A stretch of 64,000 nucleotides of DNA, from contig JAJTBD010000002.1 in assembly GCA_021287075.1 (NCBI GenBank), positions 62,001-126,000 on the forward strand, written 5' to 3'. Below, piece by piece: positions 30,179 through 39,277 of this stretch (position 1 is the stretch's first letter; each line of letters opens with the position of its first letter). Source of the stretch: Micrococcales bacterium. Lineage in GTDB: Bacteria; Actinomycetota; Actinomycetes; Actinomycetales; Dermatophilaceae. Under the pieces are notes generated by a model. That model was not told where the DNA came from and ran no database searches. It worked only from the letters and a program-made list of their open reading frames with translations. The translations under genes were made by a program, and so were the position numbers.

Positions 30179-30272
30179 GGGGGCGCTCCTTTGGTCGGTT
30201 GCCCCGCCATTGTGCCGCCTCCACGCGATGGGGTATGCCGCGTGCCCCGCCTCATCGCCTAGGCTCGCCGGG

Positions 30273-30809
30273 GTGACGACCAAGCTGCAGCGACTGATCG
30301 AGGACCACCTGCGCGACAACGAGATCGAGTGGGAGGCGGGGGCGCGCGACGGCGAGATCGTGGCCACCCTGCCGGGCGAGAAGAAGCTCAAGACGGTCGT
30401 CTCGCTCGTGGCCGGTGAGGAGCACCTGTCGGTCTCCGCCTTCGTCATCCGCAACCCCGACGAGAACCACGAGGCCTTCTACCGCCACCTGCTGCGCCGC
30501 AACCTGCGCCTGCCCCTGCTCGCCTACGCGATCGACTCCTCGGGCGATGTCTACGTGAGGGGGACGGCGCCTGCGGGAGCCGTCGACACGGCATACCTCG
30601 ACCAGCTGCTGGGCACGGTGCTGGAGGCGGCGGACGCGCCCTTCAACGAGATGCTGGCGCTCGGCTTCCTGGAGTCGATGAAGAAGGAGTGGCGCTGGCG
30701 CATCGAGCACGGGGAGTCCACCCGCAATCTCGAGGCCTTCGCCCGCCTGCTGGAGAAGGAGACCGGTGTCTCGGCGCCATCGGGCGAGGGGGCCGACCCG
30801 GGCCACTAG
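30273..30809 (+). CDS. YbjN domain-containing protein
   Basis: 178 residues, an alpha/beta YbjN fold related to secretion chaperones: EDHLRDNEIEWEAG, LSVSAFVIRNPDENHEAFYRHLLRRNLRLPLLAYAID, then a helical C-terminus ending near KEWRWRIEHGEST. Same position as Rv0487 between mshA and gpm1. GTG at 30273. It precedes gpmA by nine bases. Role not established. Confidence 0.85.
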   Translation: MTTKLQRLIEDHLRDNEIEWEAGARDGEIVATLPGEKKLKTVVSLVAGEEHLSVSAFVIRNPDENHEAFYRHLLRRNLRLPLLAYAIDSSGDVYVRGTAPAGAVDTAYLDQLLGTVLEAADAPFNEMLALGFLESMKKEWRWRIEHGESTRNLEAFARLLEKETGVSAPSGEGADPGH

Positions 30810-30818
30810 GGTGGAGGC

Positions 30819-31562
30819 ATGAGCGCTCCCTACACACTGATCCTGCTCCGCCACGGAGAGTCGGAGTGGAACAAGAAGAATCTCTTCACCGGCTGGGTCG
30901 ATGTCGACCTGACCGACAAGGGTCGTGAGGAGGCCAAGCACGGCGGCACGCTGATGAAGGAAGCAGGCATCCTGCCCGACGTCCTCCACACCTCCGTCCT
31001 GCGCCGGGCCATCACCACCGCCAACCTCGCGCTGGACGCCTGCGACCGACACTGGATCCCGGTCCACCGCAGCTGGCGCCTCAACGAGCGCCACTACGGT
31101 GCGTTGCAGGGCCTGGACAAGGCCGCCACCCGGGAGAAGTACGGCGACGAGCAGTTCATGACCTGGCGCCGCTCCTTCGACACCCCGCCGCCGCCCATCG
31201 AGGCCGGCAGCGAGTTCGCCCAGGACGGCGACCCGCGCTATGCCGACATCGAGGTCCCGCAGACCGAGTGCCTCAAGGACGTCATCCCGCGGCTCCAGCC
31301 CTACTGGGAGAACGAGATCCAGAACGACCTCAAGGCCGGCAAGACCGTGCTGGTGACGGCCCACGGCAACAGCCTGCGCGCCCTGGTCAAGCAGCTCGAC
31401 CAGATCTCCGACGAGGACATCGCGGGGCTCAACATCCCGACCGGCATGCCGCTGCTCTATGAGCTGGGCGAGGACTTCATGCCCACGGCCCCGGGCCGCT
31501 ATCTCGACCCCGAGGCGGCTGCGGCGGCCGCCGCAGCAGTGGCCAATCAGGGCAAGCGCTGA
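30819..31562 (+). CDS. gpmA: 2,3-bisphosphoglycerate-dependent phosphoglycerate mutase
   Basis: Interconverts 3- and 2-phosphoglycerate in glycolysis. 247 residues. Phosphohistidine motif [26 protein letters not shown] substrate loop, [11 protein letters not shown] and [16 protein letters not shown] with the second catalytic His. The C-terminal tail is Ala-rich. A strong hairpin (31581-31617) follows. Confidence 0.96.
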   Translation: MSAPYTLILLRHGESEWNKKNLFTGWVDVDLTDKGREEAKHGGTLMKEAGILPDVLHTSVLRRAITTANLALDACDRHWIPVHRSWRLNERHYGALQGLDKAATREKYGDEQFMTWRRSFDTPPPPIEAGSEFAQDGDPRYADIEVPQTECLKDVIPRLQPYWENEIQNDLKAGKTVLVTAHGNSLRALVKQLDQISDEDIAGLNIPTGMPLLYELGEDFMPTAPGRYLDPEAAAAAAAAVANQGKR

Positions 31563-31580
31563 CCGCGCCTGCACCGACGC

Positions 31581-31617
31581 GATCGGCCCCGACACCCACG
31601 TGGTGTCGGGGCCGATC
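31581..31617. terminator. Strong hairpin terminator after gpmA
   Basis: GATCGGCCCCGACACC and its exact complement, 16 bp, around the loop CACGT. It lies in the convergent gap with the leftward sigma-like gene, so it can serve both directions. There is little T after it, usual in high-GC actinobacteria. Confidence 0.8.
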
Positions 31618-31642
31618 ACGTTGTGGCCCAAGGGAGCCCCGG

Positions 31643-33586
31643 TCAGAACGCGGGATAGAGGTCCATCGGGTCGCTGTCGTCGCCCTCGCGCTGGGTGCGG
31701 GTGGTCTCGCGGCCGGCCGCATCGGTGGCGGTCATCGTGAAGCCCGACTGGACGAGCTCCCCTGACAGCGTCGTGGTCCACAGTCCGGGGACCGTCTTGC
31801 CTCCCACCCGCACGGGAGTGAGGGGGACGGCGTCTGTGCCGGAGGGGCCGCCGGCCACCGCGGGGCTGAGCCGGACCGTGCGGGCACCAGGGGCGATCAC
31901 CAGGGTAGGGCGCGGCGGTGGGAGGGCGCTGTCACCGCTGAACTCGGCGGGGTAGCCCGTGATCGCGACGGGCGAGCTCGCGCTTGGCAGGGGCAGATCG
32001 CCCATCGGTGACATCCCCCCGCTCTCGGCCTTGGACTCGAAGTCGACCTGCATGGTGCGCAGCACCGCCCCGCCGGGCACCGTCACGTCGATGACCCGGA
32101 GGTTGGCCTTGGTGAGCGGGCCGCCGGTCCCCACGATGCCCGCGATCGCCGTGGGCGGGATGGGGGAGTCGATCTGCACGGAGCCGGGCACCTTCTCGAG
32201 CGGGACCCCCAGCCCGTCGGAGGCGGCCCTGCGGGCCGTGGACAGGCTCGCATCGGTGGCGTTGGTGCCCTGGAGGAGCTGCTCGATGCCCGCGCCGATG
32301 GCGGGGCCGTCGCCGCCGACCGTCTTGACCCGCATCCAGATGGGGGTGGACTCCCCGACGGCGCCGCTCCAGACACCGCCCGAGAGGGGGACGCTCTTCC
32401 AGTGGCGGAAGAGGTTGCCCGACGTGGTGATCTCGGGGTGGATGGAGAGCTGGGCAGCGTGGTGCGAGGGTGGGGTCAGGACCAGCGCCATGCAGGGCTG
32501 GCCCTTGGCCAGCACCCCTGCGAAGACGACCCGCGGGGCCTCGCCGGGCTGGGTGACCCCGCTGCCGAGCGGTCTCAGCCGGGCCGCCGGCGTGCCCGTT
32601 GGGCCTCCGAAGACCTCCACCAGCGACTGCGGTGGGCCCTGTGGCTGTGGGGTGCCGCCCGAGTCGAGGGCCAACAGCTCGCCGGCGGTGACGACGACCC
32701 GCCCCTGTGGCAGGTCCTGGGCATAGAGCACGCGCCGGGCGCCCACGCTGTCGGTGGGCGGCAGCGAGCCGACCTCCACCCGCGCCGCCGGCACATTGCC
32801 GCGCGCCGGCCAGGTGGTCACGTCGGTCCAGGCCGCCGCGTCCCGTCGGGCCTGGCTCGTCGGCGGCGAGGGCGCCGGCTCGGGGCGCAGCTCGCGCACC
32901 TGGGCGGCCACGGGCCAGGCGAGGGCAAGCGCCGCGGCTGCCCCGATCGCGGCGGCCACCCGTCGCCTGCGCCGCCGCGCGCCGGCGACCCTGACCGCCA
33001 CCCCGGCGACCGGGTCGGTGGTGTCCCCGGCGCGGGAGATCTCGGTGTCGAGGGCCTCGCGCAGATCGGTGAGGTCGTGCCCGGCCCAGGACTCGGCGAG
33101 GGGGCGCGCCTCACGTCCACCCCGCTCACTCCGCACCAGCGCCAGTGCCGTCTCGGGCACCTGGCCGTCGAGGACGGCCAGCGCGAGCACGAGGCGGTCT
33201 GCGGTCGGGAGCGCGTCATAGGCCGTCAGCGCCGCCACGTGCCGCTGCAGTGGGGTGCGGGCCGCGGGTCGCTGCTCGTCGTCGGTGAGCAGCCTGCGGA
33301 TCAGCCGCCGCCGCACCCACTCGCGCGGGTGTCCGGCCTCGGACGCCTCCTCCCACTCGCGTGCGGTGGCGACGCCCACGTCGGTCGCCGCGTCGCCGGC
33401 CCGGTGCGGGTCGGCGGTCACGGCCAGCGCGATGGTCCGCAGCGGCCCCCACTGCGCGACGAGGAACTCCTCGACCTCCTGCGGGAGCCGGCCGCCGCGG
33501 CGGGCGGACCGGCCCCGCCTCGCCTCGTGGTCCCAGGTGGCGGCGGGCGTGGGTGCATCGTCGCTGCGGGTGTCGGCCTCCCACAT
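31643..33586 (-). CDS. Sigma70-like domain fused to membrane anchor and exported domain
   Basis: 647 residues. Residues about 38-175 resemble ECF sigma regions 2 and 4 in layout (FLVAQWGPLRTIALAVTADPHRAGDAATDVGVATAREW; then RHVAALTAYDALPTADRLVLALAVLDG) but are degenerate, notably in the region 4 recognition helix. After RRRRRR comes one membrane segment (VAAAIGAAAALALAWPVAA, about 212-231), then about 400 exported residues, Pro/Gly/Thr-rich and beta-like, with one Cys. It may be a membrane-tethered sigma relic, an anti-sigma-like sensor, or neither. No known family matched by eye. Confidence 0.6.
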   Translation of the reverse strand: MWEADTRSDDAPTPAATWDHEARRGRSARRGGRLPQEVEEFLVAQWGPLRTIALAVTADPHRAGDAATDVGVATAREWEEASEAGHPREWVRRRLIRRLLTDDEQRPAARTPLQRHVAALTAYDALPTADRLVLALAVLDGQVPETALALVRSERGGREARPLAESWAGHDLTDLREALDTEISRAGDTTDPVAGVAVRVAGARRRRRRVAAAIGAAAALALAWPVAAQVRELRPEPAPSPPTSQARRDAAAWTDVTTWPARGNVPAARVEVGSLPPTDSVGARRVLYAQDLPQGRVVVTAGELLALDSGGTPQPQGPPQSLVEVFGGPTGTPAARLRPLGSGVTQPGEAPRVVFAGVLAKGQPCMALVLTPPSHHAAQLSIHPEITTSGNLFRHWKSVPLSGGVWSGAVGESTPIWMRVKTVGGDGPAIGAGIEQLLQGTNATDASLSTARRAASDGLGVPLEKVPGSVQIDSPIPPTAIAGIVGTGGPLTKANLRVIDVTVPGGAVLRTMQVDFESKAESGGMSPMGDLPLPSASSPVAITGYPAEFSGDSALPPPRPTLVIAPGARTVRLSPAVAGGPSGTDAVPLTPVRVGGKTVPGLWTTTLSGELVQSGFTMTATDAAGRETTRTQREGDDSDPMDLYPAF

Positions 33587-33683
33587 GGGCTTCCCCCCTC
33601 CGCCGGGCGCGGCCTCGCGCTCAGCGTCACCCTACGGCCGGCACCGGCGGTGCCCGGGCGTTTTCGCCCAAGTCGCAGACATG

Positions 33684-33716
33684 GGTATGCCGCGGGGCCG
33701 GGCCCCGCGGCATACC
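33684..33716. terminator. Motif-pair hairpin between phoU and the sigma-like gene
   Basis: GGTATGCCGCGGGGCC faces its exact complement across one base, so about 14 bp can pair around a short loop. It lies just past the phoU stop on the minus strand and before the next gene's promoter region, fitting a terminator built from the dispersed motif. Confidence 0.6.
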
Positions 33717-33740
33717 GCGCGCTGTGTCTGGGGGTGCGGC

Positions 33741-34472
33741 TCAGACGGCCGGGAGGGCCCCGCCGCCCTGGCCATCGCGCTCGGAGCGGACGCTCTCCAG
33801 GTCCTCCTGCTCCTCGTGGTCGATGAAGGCCTCGTTGTCCCACTCGCCGGTGACGAGATAGACGACGCGGTGGGCCACGGAGACGGCGTGGTCGGCGAAG
33901 CGCTCGTAGTAGCGGCCCAGCAGGGTGATGTCGACGGCCGACTCGGTGCCGTGCGACCAGCCGTCGGCCAGGTGCTCGAAGAGGCGCCGGTGCAGGGCGT
34001 CCATCTCGTCGTCGTCCTTGTCGAGCAGCTTGGCGGCCTCGACGTCCTTGGCGGCGATGATCGAGCCGCACTTGGTGACGATGCGCTCGGCGACCTGGCC
34101 CATCTCGAGGATGATCGAGCGGATGTCGGCGGGGACGGCCGAGTCGGGATAGCGCAGGCGGGCGACTTTGGCGACGTGACGGGCCAGGTCGCCCATCCGC
34201 TCCAGGTCGGTGCTCATGCGCATGGCCGTGACCACGATGCGCAGGTCGGTGGCGACGGGCTGCTGGCGGGCCAGCAGGTCGATGGAGCGGGCGTCGAGCT
34301 CCTCACGGAGCCGGTCGATCTGGACGTCGGCCTCGATGACCGACTCGGCCAGCTTGACGTCGGCGTCGAGCAGGGCGACCGTGGCGCGCGCCATGGCGCT
34401 GCCGGCGAGACGCGTCATCTCGACGAGCTGGTCGGAGATGGTGTCGAGGTCCTCGTGGAAGGCGTCGCGCAT
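33741..34472 (-). CDS. phoU: Phosphate transport system regulator PhoU
   Basis: 243 residues. Two PhoU three-helix bundles: residues about 8-95 (with RIVVTAMRMSTDLERMGDLARHVAK) and 115-215 (with LLGRYYERFADHAVSVAHRVVYLVTGE). The E/DxxxD metal clusters of the family are present. It links Pst transport to the sensor kinase. It is divergent from senX3, with a PHO box in the shared region; the C-terminal 20 residues are acidic and unconserved. Confidence 0.94.
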   Translation of the reverse strand: MRDAFHEDLDTISDQLVEMTRLAGSAMARATVALLDADVKLAESVIEADVQIDRLREELDARSIDLLARQQPVATDLRIVVTAMRMSTDLERMGDLARHVAKVARLRYPDSAVPADIRSIILEMGQVAERIVTKCGSIIAAKDVEAAKLLDKDDDEMDALHRRLFEHLADGWSHGTESAVDITLLGRYYERFADHAVSVAHRVVYLVTGEWDNEAFIDHEEQEDLESVRSERDGQGGGALPAV

Positions 34473-34525
34473 GGGTGGTCCCTGTCCTCACTGGGGGTCG
34501 GTGCTTCGTGAGGATCACACGGGGC

Positions 34526-34554
34526 CGTGAACGGTCCGGGTCCTCAAGGTGAAC
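34526..34554 (-). promoter_or_regulatory. PHO box between phoU and senX3
   Basis: On the minus strand GTTCACC (34554-34548) and GTTCACG (34532-34526) are spaced exactly 22 bp, two 11-bp units, with a diverged middle unit. Orientation points to phoU, 54 bp away; senX3-regX3 start on the other side. This suggests feedback by RegX3 on its own locus. Confidence 0.65.
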
Positions 34555-34638
34555 AAATGGCATGGCGCGAGCGTGCGATGTGCCTGCCCCGGCCGCCGTT
34601 GGGCGGGACCAGTCTGCACCACTGCGTACGCTGACCCC

Positions 34639-35895
34639 GTGGACCCTACGCTCGCCGCAGCCCTCGGGGGGCTGGCCGGCTTCGTGACATGCGGGTTCAC
34701 CGTGCTTGCGGGGCGGTTCTCCGAGCGTCGGGAGCGCCAGCTGGCCGAGCCCGAGCCGCCGCCCGCGCTGCCCGCCGGTGTGGCCGATGTCCTAGCGGTG
34801 CTGCGCTCCAGCGGCATCGTGCTCGACTCCGCCGACGCCGTCGTCAAGAACTCGCCGGCCGCGGTCTCCTATGGCCTGGTGCGGCGCGGTGAGCTGGTCC
34901 ACGCCGAGCTGCGCCAGCTCGCCCGTCAGGTGCGCCGCGACGGTCAGATCCGTGAGGTCGACCTCGAGCTGCCGCGGGGGCCGATGGGCCGCTCCAGCTC
35001 ACACATGCGCGCCCGCGTGGCCCCGCTCGGCGGCCAGCACATCCTGCTGCTCGTGGAGGACATGACCCAGACCCGCCGGGTCGAGGAGGTCCGCCGCGAC
35101 TTCGTCGCCAATGTCAGCCACGAGCTCAAGACCCCGGTCGGCGGGCTGACGCTGCTGGCCGAGGCCGTCCAGGACGCCAAGGACGACCCCGAGGCCGTCG
35201 ACCGCTTCGCCGAGCGCATGCAGATCGAGGCCCAGCGCCTCGGCCAGCTCGTCAAGGAGATCGTCGACCTCTCCCGCCTCCAGGCCGCCGACGCCCTGCA
35301 CGAGCCCCACCTGGTGGACGTGGCGCAGGCCGTCACCGAGGCCGTCGACCACACCAAGGTGGCGGCCGACGCCCACCAGATCGAGCTGGTCTCCGCGTGC
35401 CAGCCCGGCCTGGCCGTCCTCGGTGACCACGACCTGATCACCACCGCGGTGCGCAACCTGATCGTCAACGCGATCAACTACTCCGACCCCGACACCCGGG
35501 TGGCCGTCACCAGCCGCCGCGTGGGGGAGCTCGTCGAGATCACCGTCACCGACCAGGGGCAGGGCATCCCGGAGGCCGAGCAGCGCCGCATCTTCGAGCG
35601 CTTCTATCGCGTCGACGCCGCCCGCTCGCGCGCCACCGGGGGCACAGGCCTGGGCCTGGCCATCGTCAAGCACATCTGCGCCAACCACGGCGGCGATGTC
35701 ACGGTCTGGAGCGAGGAGGGGCGCGGCTCCACCTTCACGCTGCGCCTGCCCGACGCCTCCGAGCGGGCCGAGACCGAGCCCGTGGTGCCACCCGACCCGC
35801 ACGCACCCGCGCGAGTGCGCGGCATACCTCAGTCGCAGCAGGGCAGGGAACCCACGTTGCACAGCACGATCACGCAAGGAGACCCGAAGGCATGA
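34639..35895 (+). CDS. senX3: SenX3-type sensor histidine kinase
   Basis: 418 residues from GTG 34639. One N-terminal membrane segment (LAAALGGLAGFVTCGFTVLAG), a PAS-like region (about 45-145), then the H box FVANVSHELKTPVGGLTLL, the N box RNLIVNAINYSD, G1 VTDQGQGIPEAEQ and G2 GGTGLGLAIVKHI. Phosphate-state sensing through Pst/PhoU is the known role of SenX3. It overlaps regX3 by four bases (ATGA). The tail holds an in-frame RGIPQ from the dispersed motif. Confidence 0.92.
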   Translation: MDPTLAAALGGLAGFVTCGFTVLAGRFSERRERQLAEPEPPPALPAGVADVLAVLRSSGIVLDSADAVVKNSPAAVSYGLVRRGELVHAELRQLARQVRRDGQIREVDLELPRGPMGRSSSHMRARVAPLGGQHILLLVEDMTQTRRVEEVRRDFVANVSHELKTPVGGLTLLAEAVQDAKDDPEAVDRFAERMQIEAQRLGQLVKEIVDLSRLQAADALHEPHLVDVAQAVTEAVDHTKVAADAHQIELVSACQPGLAVLGDHDLITTAVRNLIVNAINYSDPDTRVAVTSRRVGELVEITVTDQGQGIPEAEQRRIFERFYRVDAARSRATGGTGLGLAIVKHICANHGGDVTVWSEEGRGSTFTLRLPDASERAETEPVVPPDPHAPARVRGIPQSQQGREPTLHSTITQGDPKA

Positions 35896-36575
35896 CCCGC
35901 ATTCTCGTCGTCGAGGACGAGGTGTCCTTCTCGGACCCGCTGTCCTATCTGCTCCGCAAGGAGGGCTATGAGGTCGCCGTCGCCGAGACCGGCCCCCAGG
36001 CCCTGACCGAGTTCGACAGCGCCGGAGCCGACCTGGTCCTGCTGGACCTGATGCTCCCCGGCCTGTCCGGGGTGGACGTATGCCGCGCGCTGCGCCAGCG
36101 CTCCAACGTGCCGGTCATCATGCTGACGGCCAAGGACAGCGAGATCGACAAGGTCGTCGGCCTGGAGATCGGCGCCGACGACTATGTCACCAAGCCCTAC
36201 TCCTCGCGCGAGCTGCTCGCCCGCATCAAGGCGGTGCTGCGCCGGCTGTCGGAGCCCGAGGAGCTGCTGCCGGCGACCCTCGAGGCCGGGCCGGTGCGCA
36301 TGGATGTCGAGCGGCACGTCGTCACCGTCGACGGGGTGGCCACCCAGCTCCCGCTCAAGGAGTTCGAGCTGCTCGAGATGCTGCTGCGCAACACCGGCCG
36401 GGTGCTCACGCGCATGCAGCTGATCGACCGGGTGTGGGGCAGCGACTATGTCGGCGACACCAAGACCCTCGATGTGCACATCAAGCGGCTGCGGGCCAAG
36501 GTCGAGCCCGACCCCGGCAACCCGCGCCACATCGTCACCGTCCGCGGGCTCGGCTACAAGTTCGAGGCCGCCTGA
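35892..36575 (+). CDS. regX3: RegX3-type phosphate response regulator
   Basis: 227 residues. Receiver with VVEDE, phospho-acceptor Asp in LVLLDLMLPG, Thr in VIMLTAKD and Lys in DYVTKPYSSRELLARI. OmpR winged helix: PLKEFELLEMLLRNTGRVLTRMQLIDRVWGSDYVGDTKTLDVHIKRLRAK. It is the probable binder of the PHO boxes at 10124 and 34526. A hairpin terminator follows 15 bp after the stop. Confidence 0.94.
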   Translation: MTRILVVEDEVSFSDPLSYLLRKEGYEVAVAETGPQALTEFDSAGADLVLLDLMLPGLSGVDVCRALRQRSNVPVIMLTAKDSEIDKVVGLEIGADDYVTKPYSSRELLARIKAVLRRLSEPEELLPATLEAGPVRMDVERHVVTVDGVATQLPLKEFELLEMLLRNTGRVLTRMQLIDRVWGSDYVGDTKTLDVHIKRLRAKVEPDPGNPRHIVTVRGLGYKFEAA

Positions 36576-36590
36576 GCTTCTGGGCGCATG

Positions 36591-36626
36591 ACGAAGGGCC
36601 GCTGCCTCGTGGCAGCGGCCCTTCGT
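36591..36626. terminator. Hairpin terminator after regX3
   Basis: ACGAAGGGCCGCTGCC and its exact complement (16 bp) around the loop TCGT, followed by CGTCGTGG. It lies between convergent regX3 and the lipoprotein gene and can stop both. Confidence 0.82.
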
Positions 36627-36648
36627 CGTCGTGGCGCGGGAGTCGGCG

Positions 36649-37167
36649 TCAGCTGGTGGCCGAGGCGGACGGGGAGGCGGGGGCGACGCCCGCCGGGGCG
36701 TAGTCGGCGTAGTAGCCCTCCGCCGCGACGACCGGGACCTGGATCTCGCCGGAGGCGCCCGAGGCGTCGGTCTGGGCCTGGAGCGAGACCATGCCACCAG
36801 GGGCGCCCTGGAAGTCGGTCAGCTCGACCTTGGTGTCCTTGGAGATGGCCAGCCCGGAGTTGGCGGGGACCTCGAACTCGGCGGCCTTGGACGAGCCGGC
36901 CGGGGCGACGCGCACGGTGACCGGCTTGTCGCCCTCGTTGTTGGCGGCGCCGACCAGGGTGCCGGGGCCGCCGTCCTTGTCGGCGACCACGACGATGTCG
37001 CGCAGCTGGACGTCGCCCAGGTCGATCGGCACACCGTCGGCGGCGTTGTAGGTCACGTCGGTCTGTCGCGGGGACATGACCTGGCAGCCGGACAGGCCCA
37101 TCGCGGCAGCGAGGGCGAGAGCGGGCACGGACCGGCGCAGAGCGGAGGCAGAGAGTCGAGGCGTCAC
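36649..37167 (-). CDS. Putative lipoprotein, unrecognised
   Basis: 172 residues from GTG 37167. Lipoprotein signal with lipobox GLSGC (Cys about residue 25). The mature part is a beta-sandwich-like domain: DVQLRDIVVVADKDGGPGTLVGAANNEGDKPVTVRV, then a Pro/Ala/Ser-rich tail ending SPSASATS. Exported to the outer face of the membrane. It resembles actinobacterial proteins with copper-chaperone-like or extracellular beta folds, but no metal motif is visible. Function unknown. Confidence 0.75.
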   Translation of the reverse strand: MTPRLSASALRRSVPALALAAAMGLSGCQVMSPRQTDVTYNAADGVPIDLGDVQLRDIVVVADKDGGPGTLVGAANNEGDKPVTVRVAPAGSSKAAEFEVPANSGLAISKDTKVELTDFQGAPGGMVSLQAQTDASGASGEIQVPVVAAEGYYADYAPAGVAPASPSASATS

Positions 37168-37512
37168 GGGGCACAGCGTACCGGCTCGGCAGGCGGCCGG
37201 TGCCGCGACCACGCGACCCCGCGGACGGTGCCCGAAAGGTGGACGGGACGGCATACCGATGACAGCGCTTGCACTGGACGAGAACCCCACTCGCGGAGGG
37301 GATTTCGTCGCACTATCACGTCGGGCTCAGAGGCTGCGTAATTTTGCGCGCACCCCCGCGCGTGACATGACTTGAGCGGCCCTGTCAAGGCTCGAATCCC
37401 GTTGATCTGAGCGGTAATTGAGGCTTTGACCTGCGGTGACGGCGGGGTCTGCAACTTATGTCACTTCCGCGTGTCGTGTTATCCTTGGGGTCGCGAAAGG
37501 GGAAAACATCAC
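37168..37512. other. 345-bp intergenic region upstream of carD
   Basis: Relatively AT-rich for the window, with no convincing gene; a 38-codon frame (37259-37375) is weak. It should hold the promoter of the leftward lipoprotein gene and of carD. Near carD, TTATCCTT at about 37480 could be a -10 element, followed by GAAAGGGGAAAAC as ribosome site. One CGGCATAC motif lies at about 37250. Confidence 0.5.
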
Positions 37513-37995
37513 ATGGTTTTCAAGGTCGGCGAGACGGTTGTGTACCCCCACCACGGGGCCGCACTCATCGAAGAGATCAAGGTGCGGACGATCAAGGGTG
37601 AGGAGAAGCAATACCTCAAGCTGAAGGTGGCCCAGGGTGACCTGACCATCGAGGTGCCCGCAGAGAACTGCGATCTCGTCGGTGTCCGCGATGTCGTCGG
37701 CCAGGAGGGCCTCGACCGCGTGTTCGAGGTCCTGCGCGCCCCCTACACCGAGGAGCCGACCAACTGGTCGCGCCGCTACAAGGCCAACCTCGAGAAGCTC
37801 GCCTCCGGTGACGTCATCAAGGTCGCCGAGGTCGTGCGCGACCTGTGGCGCCGCGACAAGGACCGCGGCCTGTCCGCTGGCGAGAAGCGCATGCTGGCCA
37901 AGGCCCGTCAGATCCTGGTCTCCGAGCTGGCGCTCGCCGAGAAGACCGACGAGGAGAAGGCCGAGTCCATCCTCGACGAGGTCCTCGCGTCCTGA
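37513..37995 (+). CDS. carD: CarD-family RNA polymerase-binding regulator
   Basis: 160 residues. Residues 1-55 are the RNA polymerase-interacting Tudor-like domain ([18 protein letters not shown]). The C-terminal helical DNA-binding domain includes [45 protein letters not shown], with the conserved Trp that contacts the upstream fork of the -10 element. It stabilises open complexes at rRNA and many other promoters. The ribosome site is strong and codons are mainly C-ending, fitting high expression. It overlaps ispD. Confidence 0.96.
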   Translation: MVFKVGETVVYPHHGAALIEEIKVRTIKGEEKQYLKLKVAQGDLTIEVPAENCDLVGVRDVVGQEGLDRVFEVLRAPYTEEPTNWSRRYKANLEKLASGDVIKVAEVVRDLWRRDKDRGLSAGEKRMLAKARQILVSELALAEKTDEEKAESILDEVLAS

Positions 37996-38750
37996 GCGAG
38001 CCACACCTGAGCACCCCGTCCGACGCCCCCGGCAGCCCCGCTGCAGGGGGCGTCGGCGTCGTCATCGTGGCCGCTGGCTCCGGCACCCGGCTCGGCGCCG
38101 ACGTGCCCAAGGCCTTCGTCCGCGTCGCCGGCCGCACCCTTCTGTCGTATGCCGTCGAGCGCGCCTCCCGGACGCGCGGGCTGGTCTCGCTCGCCCTCGT
38201 CCTGCCCGACGGCTGGCTGCCCGACGGCTGGCTGCCCGACGGCGACGCCTATGACCACGAGATCTCCCGCCATGCCCCCGTCGGCACTTCCTTCTCGGTG
38301 GGCGGCGCGGAGCGCACCGACTCGGTGCGCATCGGCCTGGAGCGACTCGACCCCGCCTGCGATGTGGTGCTCATCCACGACGCGGCGCGCGCCTTCACCC
38401 CGACCGCCGTCTTTGACCGGGTCGTCGACGCGGTCCGCTCCGCCCGCCAGGCCGGCGCCGCGGTCGGCGCGGTCCCGGGCCTGCCGGTCGTCGACACCGT
38501 CAAGTCAGTCGACTCCTCCGGCGTCATCACGGGCACGCCCGACCGGTCGCGGCTGCGGGCGGTCCAGACGCCACAGGGCTTCGACGCCGAGGTGCTGCGC
38601 GCGGCATACGCCTCGGGTCTGGAGGCGACCGACGACGCGGCCCTGGTCGAGGCGCTCGGGCGACACGTGCTCGTCGTCGACGGCGACCCGCTGGCGCGCA
38701 AGGTGACCACCCCCGACGACCTCGACTGGGCCGTCCACCACCTTGGCTGA
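37992..38750 (+). CDS. ispD: 2-C-methyl-D-erythritol 4-phosphate cytidylyltransferase
   Basis: MEP isoprenoid pathway step 3. About 252 residues. Motif [29 protein letters not shown] (nucleotide binding), [12 protein letters not shown] and [11 protein letters not shown] are canonical. No ATG, GTG or TTG fits the start; the frame opens at CTG 37992, overlapping the carD stop (CTGA), which suggests coupling with an unusual CTG start. An insert [14 protein letters not shown] (about residues 74-87) comes from a 15-bp tandem repeat. Start uncertain, identity secure. Confidence 0.88.
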   Translation: MSEPHLSTPSDAPGSPAAGGVGVVIVAAGSGTRLGADVPKAFVRVAGRTLLSYAVERASRTRGLVSLALVLPDGWLPDGWLPDGDAYDHEISRHAPVGTSFSVGGAERTDSVRIGLERLDPACDVVLIHDAARAFTPTAVFDRVVDAVRSARQAGAAVGAVPGLPVVDTVKSVDSSGVITGTPDRSRLRAVQTPQGFDAEVLRAAYASGLEATDDAALVEALGRHVLVVDGDPLARKVTTPDDLDWAVHHLG

Positions 38751-38774
38751 GCCGGCCTTTGGTTGGATGGGCGC

Positions 38775-39266
38775 ATGACTGACCAGCCGCGTATGCCGCG
38801 TGTCGGCATCGGTGTCGACGTGCACGCCTTCTCGTCCGACGCCTCCCGGGAGCTGTGGGTGGCCGGCCTGCTGTGGCCCGGCGAGCGCGGACTGGAGGGC
38901 CACTCCGACGCCGACGTCGCGGCCCACGCGGCCTGCGATGCGCTCTTCACTGCCGCGGGCGTCGGCGACCTGGGCGCGCATTTCGGCACCGCCCGGCCGG
39001 AGTTTGCCGGCGCATCGGGCGTGAGACTGCTGGCCGAGGCGGCCCGGCTGGTGCGCGAGGCGGGCTTTGCGATCGGCAATGTCTCGGTGCAGGTCGTCGG
39101 CAACCGGCCCAAGATCGGCACCCGGCGCGAGGAGGCGCAGCAGGCCCTGGCGCAGGCGTGCGGCGCACCCGTGTCGGTCAGCGGCACCACCACCGACGGG
39201 CTCGGGCTCACCGGGCGGGGTGAGGGGGCCGCCGCCATCGCCACCGCGCTGGTCTGGGCGGTCTGA
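38775..39266 (+). CDS. ispF: 2-C-methyl-D-erythritol 2,4-cyclodiphosphate synthase
   Basis: 163 residues, normal size. Zinc ligands in GVDVHAF (Asp-x-His) and later His in [11 protein letters not shown]; ends with [20 protein letters not shown], the signature loop. Acts two steps after IspD. Starts 24 bp after ispD in the carD-ispD-ispF order common in actinobacteria. Confidence 0.95.
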   Translation: MTDQPRMPRVGIGVDVHAFSSDASRELWVAGLLWPGERGLEGHSDADVAAHAACDALFTAAGVGDLGAHFGTARPEFAGASGVRLLAEAARLVREAGFAIGNVSVQVVGNRPKIGTRREEAQQALAQACGAPVSVSGTTTDGLGLTGRGEGAAAIATALVWAV

Positions 39267-39277
39267 GGTCTCGCGTT

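Noticed and set aside
37259..37375. A 38-codon frame upstream of carD
   Set aside because: Weak ribosome site and no recognisable sequence; it may be leader DNA. Kept only as a note.
38505..39277. Minus-strand extension of the frameshifted membrane gene through ispF and ispD
   Set aside because: It arises only from the frameshift in the G7 tract and is antisense to two confirmed MEP genes.
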